A DNA stretch of 6,006 nt from positions 1 through 6,006 of the forward strand of contig PCVV01000056.1 of the NCBI GenBank assembly GCA_002762735.1, given 5' to 3'. The stretch comes from Candidatus Pacearchaeota archaeon CG11_big_fil_rev_8_21_14_0_20_30_13 (lineage in GTDB: Archaea; Nanobdellota; Nanobdellia; Pacearchaeales; GW2011-AR1). Of the stretch, positions 1 to 5,138 are shown one piece after another. The translations under genes were made by a program, and so were the position numbers. The notes beneath the pieces were generated by a model. That model had not been told where the DNA came from. It was given only the letters and a program-made list of their open reading frames with translations, and made no database searches. How positions within the stretch are numbered: the first letter of the stretch is position 1; every line of letters starts with the position of its first letter.

Positions 1-1
1 G

Positions 2-52
2 TTCGTTAAGAAAAATTGGGGACTGAACAGCGACGCTGTGAGGCAAATCTAA
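2..52 (+). CDS. Possible C-terminal end of a truncated + strand gene, product unknown
   Basis: Reading from base 2 gives 16 sense codons (FVKKNWGLNSDAVRQI) and a TAA stop at 50-52, open to the left edge. The peptide looks plausible for a protein C-terminus and would make a convergent pair with the ATPase gene on the other strand, with an inverted repeat between them. I do not recognise the family from so few residues. The codons CTG, AAC, AGC, GAC and GTG are GC-richer than those of the genes further right. The same stretch contains a short hairpin (ACAGC-GAC-GCTGT, 27-39), so the 3' part of a structured RNA is an alternative. Low confidence. Confidence 0.33.
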   Translation, partial: FVKKNWGLNSDAVRQI

Positions 53-67
53 AATTTAAATGAACAT

Positions 68-99
68 AAGATTATCAATAATAAACTATTGATAATCTT
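68..99. terminator. 13-bp perfect inverted repeat between convergent genes, possible bidirectional terminator
   Basis: Bases 68-80 are exactly complementary to 87-99, with a 6-nt loop at 81-86. The hairpin sits between the stop at 50-52 on the + strand and the ATPase stop at 133-135 on the minus strand, where a terminator for either transcript would be expected. On the + strand, T-runs follow at 129-134 (six T) and 143-149 (seven T). Archaeal termination depends mainly on T-runs in the non-template strand rather than on hairpins, so those T-runs may be the working signal. The minus strand has only weak T-tracts beyond the hairpin. Confidence 0.42.
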
Positions 100-132
100 C
101 TAATTGGGTATGAAAACAATAAATTTTATTTT

Positions 133-1446
133 TTACAAATCCTTTTTTTCGTAGAGGGCACTTGGAGCTTCTCCTCCATGCCATGTAAATCTTGGTCTCA
201 TTCTCATAGGATATATCCTTTCTGAATTGTCGTCAAGAATTATTGCTGAACCTTTTAATCCAGGAAGGTCATTCATGTATCCTTGAATTGTATCTGTCAA
301 GTAACTTTGCATCATATTATTCAAGGCTTCTATATCTGGTTTTGAGGTTACTCTGTGTGCGAGGACGATGTCTGCTTGAGTCATAACATCAGTGTGGATT
401 TTTCCTGGCTGTTGAGTTGCAAGAACTATTGAAATTCCAGGTTGCCTACCTTCCCTTAAAATTTGAATTAATGCATCTGTCGAGATTATCTTCTCATCTT
501 TAGGTAAAAATTCGTGGGCTTCGTCAATAAATAACCATACAAGAGGATATTCTTTTTTTTCTGTAAAGCTCGAATAATCAAGTCCCCTAGAAATTGATCT
601 TACTTCTTCAATTCTTCGAGAGTTCATTCTTTCTTGAAAAATTTTTCTTGAAAGGAGACTGATTACGAGTGCACGAACATTAAATGCTCCAATTGAATTA
701 TAAGCACTCAAATCTAGTATGGAAGTTATTCCTCCTTTAATTAAGTCTTTTGTCTTTGTGGGTTTCATCTTTTCTCTTGCAAAGATGCCCCAAGTTTCAG
801 CAGCTTCAAATAGTCCAACTGCTGCGTTTATCGTTTCTTTTTCACTTCTTTTATCTTTTTCTAAATCTTCAAGAATATTTTTAATTGTGAAATTTTTTTT
901 ATTTTCTTTTAAATTAATTAAGGTTCTTTCAATCAAAACTGAAACAGGATTAATTAAATTTAATCCAAAAGTAATTATCCAATCTTCTGGATCAAGTTCA
1001 GTTGGGTCTAGAGCAAAGGATTCATCTACAGGAATTCCGTTGTCTATAAAGTTTGAATAATGTCCAAAAGGAACAAATATCTTTACAGGAAGATTTTTTG
1101 GTTTTAAATCCCAATCTTGAAGAAGTGATTTATCTTTTTCATTTTTATATTTCATTGTCCAATAAATGCCCATTGTATCAAAAATTAAAGAGGCAATGTT
1201 TTGAGATATCTCTTTTGGAAGTGAAGAAATTTCTTCTGTTAAAACTCCTAATGTGTAAGATTTTCCTGAACCTCTTTTTCCTGCAACTAAAACAACATGA
1301 CTTCTTGCAACATCCAGATAAAGTTTATTTGAAAGAGAATTATATTGACCCATTTTTACAAATCCTTTTCCAATGTAAATTAATCCATCTTTTCCAAAGA
1401 GTTTTTTATCGGATTCATTTCTCCCAAGGGTTATATCATATGACAT
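133..1446 (-). CDS. HerA/FtsK-superfamily (DUF87) archaeal ATPase
   Basis: A 437-residue P-loop ATPase of the HerA/DUF87 group. The Walker A motif GKRGSGKS is at residues 56-63, followed by YT. The Walker B stretch VWLFIDEAHEFLP is at 303-315, with D308 and E309 as the likely Mg-binding and catalytic acids. REGRQPG at 331-337 and ATQQPG at 343-348 match the conserved segments after Walker B in HerA-like motors, and the arginines may act in trans within a ring. Family members are typically hexameric DNA-translocating ATPases; canonical HerA works with the NurA nuclease in end resection. Here only about 55 residues precede Walker A, much less than the HAS-barrel region of canonical HerA. The N-terminal GKGFVKMGQYNSLSN resembles, from memory, a widespread uncharacterised archaeal DUF87 subgroup. 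No NurA, Mre11 or Rad50 gene is visible nearby. The family is well supported; the exact role is open. The ATG start at 1446 fits a TATA box 25 nt upstream. Confidence 0.9.
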   Translation of the reverse strand: MSYDITLGRNESDKKLFGKDGLIYIGKGFVKMGQYNSLSNKLYLDVARSHVVLVAGKRGSGKSYTLGVLTEEISSLPKEISQNIASLIFDTMGIYWTMKYKNEKDKSLLQDWDLKPKNLPVKIFVPFGHYSNFIDNGIPVDESFALDPTELDPEDWIITFGLNLINPVSVLIERTLINLKENKKNFTIKNILEDLEKDKRSEKETINAAVGLFEAAETWGIFAREKMKPTKTKDLIKGGITSILDLSAYNSIGAFNVRALVISLLSRKIFQERMNSRRIEEVRSISRGLDYSSFTEKKEYPLVWLFIDEAHEFLPKDEKIISTDALIQILREGRQPGISIVLATQQPGKIHTDVMTQADIVLAHRVTSKPDIEALNNMMQSYLTDTIQGYMNDLPGLKGSAIILDDNSERIYPMRMRPRFTWHGGEAPSALYEKKDL

Positions 1447-1466
1447 AAATTAAACAAGTAAATCTT

Positions 1467-1475
1467 ATTTTTAAT
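1467..1475 (-). promoter_or_regulatory. TATA box for the HerA-like ATPase gene
   Basis: On the minus strand ATTAAAAAT is centred at 1471, 25 nt upstream of the ATG at 1446. That spacing puts transcription initiation at or next to the start codon, implying a leaderless mRNA. No Shine-Dalgarno sequence precedes the ATG. The element is back-to-back with the + strand promoter for the membrane protein gene. Confidence 0.5.
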
Positions 1476-1498
1476 AGTTTGGTGTTCTTAGAGTCTTT

Positions 1499-1513
1499 AC
1501 AAAAGTTTATAAT
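1499..1513 (+). promoter_or_regulatory. BRE/TATA promoter element for the membrane protein gene
   Basis: TTTATAAT at 1506-1513 is preceded by an A-rich stretch (ACAAAAG, 1499-1505) that could be the TFB recognition element. The TATA centre lies about 26 nt before the ATG at 1536, so the transcript is predicted to begin at or very near the start codon. No Shine-Dalgarno sequence is present, which agrees with leaderless translation. Confidence 0.55.
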
Positions 1514-1535
1514 TTTGTTAAATTTATCTTAGTTT

Positions 1536-2981
1536 ATGGATAAGCTTAAACTATTTGTAGGAATCTTTTTTGCTTCTTTATTTCTTCTTTTTTTTCTTTC
1601 ACCGATGGACCCAGATTTAGGATGGCACCTTAGATGTGGAGAAAATTTTTGGAGTTCTGGTTCATTTTGTGGAGAAAACTCTTTTTCAGTTTTGTTACCA
1701 AATTACTCTTGGCCAAATCATGCATGGCTTTATGATGCGGTACTTTTTCCAGTTTTTAATATTGGGGGATTTTTTGGACTTTCATTTTTTAACGCATTTC
1801 TAATTTTAGGGTCTTTTTTGTTTCTTTATTTTTCGGTTAAAGATAAAAAAATTGAAAAAACACTTCTAATTCTACTTCTTTCTATTTTTGGATGGGGAGT
1901 TTTTTCATTGGGAATAAGGAGCCAGCTTTTTGGGGTTTTATTCTTTTCAATTGAAATTTTTCTCTTTTCAAAATTTAAAGAGAATGAAAAAATTATTTTT
2001 TTATTTCCTCTTTTATTTTTAGTTTGGGCTAATTTTCATGGTTCAGTAATTATAGGAATTCTTTTATTTGGTTTTGTTTTGATTGGGAAATTTATTGATC
2101 TAAAAAAATTTCAATTAAAACAAATTTTTATTTTTTTTATTTCAATATTAACTCCATTAATTAATCCATTTGGAATGAAAATTTATACTGATGCATGGAG
2201 ACATTTCGCAGTTGTGGACTTGGGAAAACTAATTGCAGAATGGACTCCTCCAGGATTTTTTGTTGGAATAGTCATTGTTTTTACTGGGATAATTATTATT
2301 TTTCTTTCTTTGAAAAATCCCCTTTTGAAAAATAAAATTTATTCTCTTTTAATTTTAGGAGTGGGATTTAGTGCACTCAAGGCAAGAAGAAACCTTCCTC
2401 TTTATTTTATGATTTTATTTTTGGTATTTTTTGAACTTCAAGATAAAAGAGATTTTTTCAATCGTTTTTTCGAGAGAGATTCTGTTCAAAAGATTCTTTT
2501 AATTTTAGCCTCACTGTTTTTTGTAATTCTTCTTGTATTTTATTTGATTCCTAATGTAAAAGCAGATTTAAATTATAATAATTGGTGCCTTCAGAGTTCT
2601 GATTTAGGTTTAAACTATCCATGTAAGGGGGTTGAATTTTTGAACAGTCTTCCACCAGGAAATATTTTTAATACTTTTGAATGGGGAGGTTTTTTAATTT
2701 GGAAAATTCCGCAAAATAAAATTTTTGTAGATGGAAGAATGCCTGCATGGGAAACTCCTCTTGGAAAAAGTCCTTATACGGTTTATTTGGAAACTATTCA
2801 AACTCAACCTGGTTGGCAAGAAACTTTGAAAGAATATAATTTTTCTTATTTGTTTATTGGATCTGGAACGTTCATGGATTTAGAACTTAAAGTGAATCAT
2901 GAAAAAGAAGGATGGAATGAAATTTATAGAAATAATTTTTCTGTTATTTATAAAAAAGTAAATCTTACTAATATTTCATAA
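1536..2981 (+). CDS. Polytopic membrane protein, GT-C glycosyltransferase-like
   Basis: A 481-residue protein with roughly ten hydrophobic helices. TM1 is near residues 5-23, more lie between about 68 and 300, and the last is near 317-337, followed by a soluble C-terminal domain of about 145 residues. The acidic motif DPDLGWH (25-31) follows TM1, where GT-C enzymes carry catalytic acids in the first outer loop. NHAWLYD (61-67), FHGS (167-170), NPFG (210-213) and ARRNLPLYF (283-291) look like family motifs. The C-terminal domain has FEWGGFLIWKIP (381-392) and FVDGRMPAWE (397-406), a pattern I associate with uncharacterised GT-C-like proteins of Patescibacteria and DPANN archaea. A lipid-linked-sugar glycosyltransferase for surface glycans is the best guess; donor and acceptor cannot be inferred. 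By the positive-inside rule the first loop and the C-terminal domain are both extracytoplasmic, and they hold Cys pairs C34/C45 and C351/C363 that could form disulfides. The 3' end overlaps convergent rfcL. Confidence 0.82.
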   Translation: MDKLKLFVGIFFASLFLLFFLSPMDPDLGWHLRCGENFWSSGSFCGENSFSVLLPNYSWPNHAWLYDAVLFPVFNIGGFFGLSFFNAFLILGSFLFLYFSVKDKKIEKTLLILLLSIFGWGVFSLGIRSQLFGVLFFSIEIFLFSKFKENEKIIFLFPLLFLVWANFHGSVIIGILLFGFVLIGKFIDLKKFQLKQIFIFFISILTPLINPFGMKIYTDAWRHFAVVDLGKLIAEWTPPGFFVGIVIVFTGIIIIFLSLKNPLLKNKIYSLLILGVGFSALKARRNLPLYFMILFLVFFELQDKRDFFNRFFERDSVQKILLILASLFFVILLVFYLIPNVKADLNYNNWCLQSSDLGLNYPCKGVEFLNSLPPGNIFNTFEWGGFLIWKIPQNKIFVDGRMPAWETPLGKSPYTVYLETIQTQPGWQETLKEYNFSYLFIGSGTFMDLELKVNHEKEGWNEIYRNNFSVIYKKVNLTNIS

Positions 2982-4143
2982 TATAATTTATCTCCTCCTC
3001 ATCCATCTTTAACTGTTTTTGGATTTTAGGATTTTTTAGAATATATTTTATCTCATTCCATTGGGATAAAGCTTTTCTTTTTCCAACATGTGTCTTTTTT
3101 GCAAACTTTTCAGCGATTGAATTCTTTTTTGCATGTTTTTGATTATTTAACCAAATTTTTAAAATTCTTTCTGGTTTTTTATATTTGTAAAATCCTTTTT
3201 TATCTTTTTTTCCTTTTGATTCTGAAATCCCAAAACTTAAAAAAAAATTTTCATAAACCAGAAATCTCCAGTATTGCTGTCTATAAATTCTTCCTTTAAA
3301 TAAATCTACTTTTGCTAATTGTTCATATGCTTTGAATAATTCTACTCCAGAATAAACTTTTGGAAGGTTTTCTTCAATCCATAAAAGGATTTCATCTATG
3401 GGCATATCCACTCTATCAAATGTAGAAGTCATTTCTACTTCAGCTTGATCTTGAAAAATATGTTTCATTGCGTGAAAAATATCCATTTTTTTTGGTTTTT
3501 CATAAATTTCTATAATCTCTTTTTTCCCTAATTCGGAGATTGTTTCTAATTCATTAATGGCGCTTCTTAAGTCTCCATTTGATTTTATTGAAATTTGATT
3601 TAAAGTTTCAGGGTTTATCTCTTTTTTTTCGTTCTCTAGTATCATTTTTAATACCCCTTTAATCTCACTTGGAGAGATTTCTTTTAGTTCGATGATTTCG
3701 CATTTTTTTCTTAATGGCGAAAGTTTTTGTGTCCAAGTATCGTTTGAAGTGCAAATTATAGGATACTTTGAACTTTCAATTAAAGAAACCAATTCCGAAA
3801 CTCCTCCTCGATCAGTTCCAGAAATTCCATCTACTTCATCAACCAAAATTATTTTATTCTTTTCAAATAGAGGTTGCTGTTCCAAAACTGGTTTTAGCCT
3901 CAAATTCATAGAAGATTTATTTCTTAAATCAGAAGCGTTAAGTTCAAAAATTTCTGAGTTTATCTCATTTGACATTGCATGGACAATTGTAGTTTTTCCA
4001 ATTCCCGAAAGCCCATTCAAAATAATTGCCTTCTTTTTACCTGGAAAATTTAGTAAGAAATTTTTAACCTTTTCAATAGCCTCCTTCTGACCAACAATTT
4101 CATTTATTTTTTTTGGCCTATATTTTTCTGCCCAGTTTTTCAT
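2968..4143 (-). CDS. rfcL: Replication factor C large subunit (clamp loader)
   Basis: A 391-residue AAA+ protein, the single large subunit that joins four small subunits in the archaeal RFC pentamer loading PCNA onto primer-template DNA. It opens with WAEKYRPKK (4-12, an RFC box). Walker A GLSGIGKT is at 44-51, Walker B IILVDEVDG at 98-106, sensor 1 CTSND at 131-135 and sensor 2 GDLRSAINEL at 190-199. It has PLRKKC (143-148) where the small subunit has the SRC arginine finger, as expected for a large subunit. The collar region contains YEQLAKVDLFKGRIYRQQYW (273-292) and THVGKRKA (351-358), both typical of archaeal RfcL. At 391 residues it is at the short end of the family, and the C-terminus lacks an obvious PIP box. 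Its ATG overlaps the rfcS stop (ATGA, 4140-4143), indicating co-transcription and translational coupling. The stop codon is TAG, and the last 14 bases overlap the membrane protein gene. Confidence 0.96.
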   Translation of the reverse strand: MKNWAEKYRPKKINEIVGQKEAIEKVKNFLLNFPGKKKAIILNGLSGIGKTTIVHAMSNEINSEIFELNASDLRNKSSMNLRLKPVLEQQPLFEKNKIILVDEVDGISGTDRGGVSELVSLIESSKYPIICTSNDTWTQKLSPLRKKCEIIELKEISPSEIKGVLKMILENEKKEINPETLNQISIKSNGDLRSAINELETISELGKKEIIEIYEKPKKMDIFHAMKHIFQDQAEVEMTSTFDRVDMPIDEILLWIEENLPKVYSGVELFKAYEQLAKVDLFKGRIYRQQYWRFLVYENFFLSFGISESKGKKDKKGFYKYKKPERILKIWLNNQKHAKKNSIAEKFAKKTHVGKRKALSQWNEIKYILKNPKIQKQLKMDEEEINYIMKY

Positions 4144-5099
4144 TTTCCAAGTCCAGCTAAAACAAAACTTGCAACTAAAGCCTGGAGTTGTATAAATGGA
4201 TCAGATCCTTCAACAATCCTAAATTCTACTTCTCCAGTTTTTTCAGTAAGTTTTACTTTTATTTCTGGTTCAATACTTAAGTTCCAAATTTCTTTTTGCA
4301 TTGATTTAATAATATCTTGTCCAGAAAGAGATTCTTTTAACATTAAATTAAGAAGCTTTTCTCTTGCATTTTCAAAATCTCCAGAAAGAGCATAATCTAA
4401 AACTACTCGTATATCTTTTGGTTTTATCTCAGAAATAATTGTTTTTACTAGATTTTTTGAAATTTTTGGAGAAACTGCTGCGGTGGATTGTAAGAAATTA
4501 ACAGATCTTCTGCAATCACCATCACTTCCTTCGTAAATTGCTTCAATAGCATCATCGTCAATTTCTATTTTTTCTTCTTTTGAAATTCTTTCAAGAACCT
4601 TTTTAACATCTTTTTTTTCAAGTAATTTAAATCTGAATGAAGAACAACGAGATTGAATCGGATCTATTAATTTTGAAGAATAATTGCATGACATAATGAA
4701 ACGGCAGGTCTGAGCGTAATTTTCCATGGTTCTCCTTAATGCTTGTTGAGCTTCTGGAGTTAAGGCATCTGCTTCATCAAGAAAGATTACTTTGAATGAA
4801 ACATTTCCAAGGGATTTTGTTCTTGCAAAATTTTTTACTTTTTCTCTAACAATGTTTATTCCTCTTTCATCACTGGCATTTAATTCCAAATAATTTTCCC
4901 TCCAATTTTCTCCAAAAAGCTCTTTTACGACAATTAAAGCAAGAGTTGATTTTCCAGTTCCAGCAGGCCCTGCAAAAAGAAGATGAGGAATGTTTAAGGA
5001 ATTTGTTAAAGCTTTTATTCGTTTAATGATCCCGTCTTGTCCAACAACCTCGTCAAAATTCTTTGGTCTATATTTTTCTGTCCATATATCACTTGTCAT
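4140..5099 (-). CDS. rfcS: Replication factor C small subunit (clamp loader)
   Basis: A 319-residue AAA+ ATPase from the ATG at 5099, normal for archaeal RfcS. Numbering from that start: WTEKYRP at 6-12, Walker A GPAGTGKST at 44-52, Walker B VIFLDEAD at 104-111, sensor 1 around SCN (137-139), the SRC arginine-finger motif at 150-152 and sensor 2 GDCRRSVNFLQ at 194-204. The C-terminal collar domain is complete, and no intein interrupts the P-loop or other motifs. Four copies with one RfcL make the PCNA-loading clamp loader. Two in-frame ATGs exist (5105 and 5099). I choose 5099 because the TATA box is centred 25.5 nt upstream of it, matching the other promoters here, while 5105 would be only about 20 nt away and so upstream of the predicted transcript start. 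It is first in the rfcS-rfcL operon, ending in a 4-bp ATGA overlap with rfcL. Confidence 0.97.
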   Translation of the reverse strand: MTSDIWTEKYRPKNFDEVVGQDGIIKRIKALTNSLNIPHLLFAGPAGTGKSTLALIVVKELFGENWRENYLELNASDERGINIVREKVKNFARTKSLGNVSFKVIFLDEADALTPEAQQALRRTMENYAQTCRFIMSCNYSSKLIDPIQSRCSSFRFKLLEKKDVKKVLERISKEEKIEIDDDAIEAIYEGSDGDCRRSVNFLQSTAAVSPKISKNLVKTIISEIKPKDIRVVLDYALSGDFENAREKLLNLMLKESLSGQDIIKSMQKEIWNLSIEPEIKVKLTEKTGEVEFRIVEGSDPFIQLQALVASFVLAGLGK

Positions 5100-5116
5100 A
5101 ATCATTTTAGCAAATT

Positions 5117-5128
5117 ATTTTTTATAAA
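5117..5128 (-). promoter_or_regulatory. TATA box of the rfcS-rfcL operon
   Basis: On the minus strand TTTATAAAAAAT runs from 5128 to 5117, preceded by an A-rich possible BRE (AACAAAACAA, 5140-5131). It lies almost entirely in the short gap after the upstream gene's stop (5139-5141). The core TTTATAAA is centred at 5124.5, 25.5 nt from the ATG at 5099, which predicts a leaderless rfcS transcript and decides the start codon. It also suggests that rfcS-rfcL is not simply read through from the upstream gene. Confidence 0.6.
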
Positions 5129-5138
5129 GATTGTTTTG

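Noticed and set aside
20..50. C/D-box or H/ACA guide RNA at the left edge (CTGA at 23-26, TGTGAGG at 37-43)
   Set aside because: There is no proper C box, no second D box and no terminal ACA at the expected spacing, and the segment is cut by the window edge.
130..1369. A 17-base match, TTTTTACAAATCCTTTT, at 130-146 and 1353-1369
   Set aside because: The copies lie in different reading frames of the same gene (KKDL-stop versus KGFVK) and are low-complexity, so chance is the simplest explanation.
719..1448. Open + strand frames antisense to the HerA-like gene (719-1060 and 1053-1448)
   Set aside because: They lie wholly opposite a gene with clear family motifs, have no promoter-like spacing, and their Leu/Phe/Ser-rich products reflect complementing a Lys/Glu-rich coding strand.
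3090..4090. Open + strand frames antisense to rfcL (3090-3299 and 3692-4090)
   Set aside because: They are shadows of a strongly supported gene, without recognisable domains or start signals.
4319..4391. Short repeated TCCAGAAAGAG in rfcS, 60 bp apart
   Set aside because: It encodes two ordinary LSG segments of the collar domain; the similarity ends after about 11 bases and shows no periodicity.
2968..5105. Inteins in the RFC genes, which are common insertion sites in archaea
   Set aside because: The Walker A, Walker B, SRC and sensor motifs are uninterrupted, and both proteins have no inserted domain.
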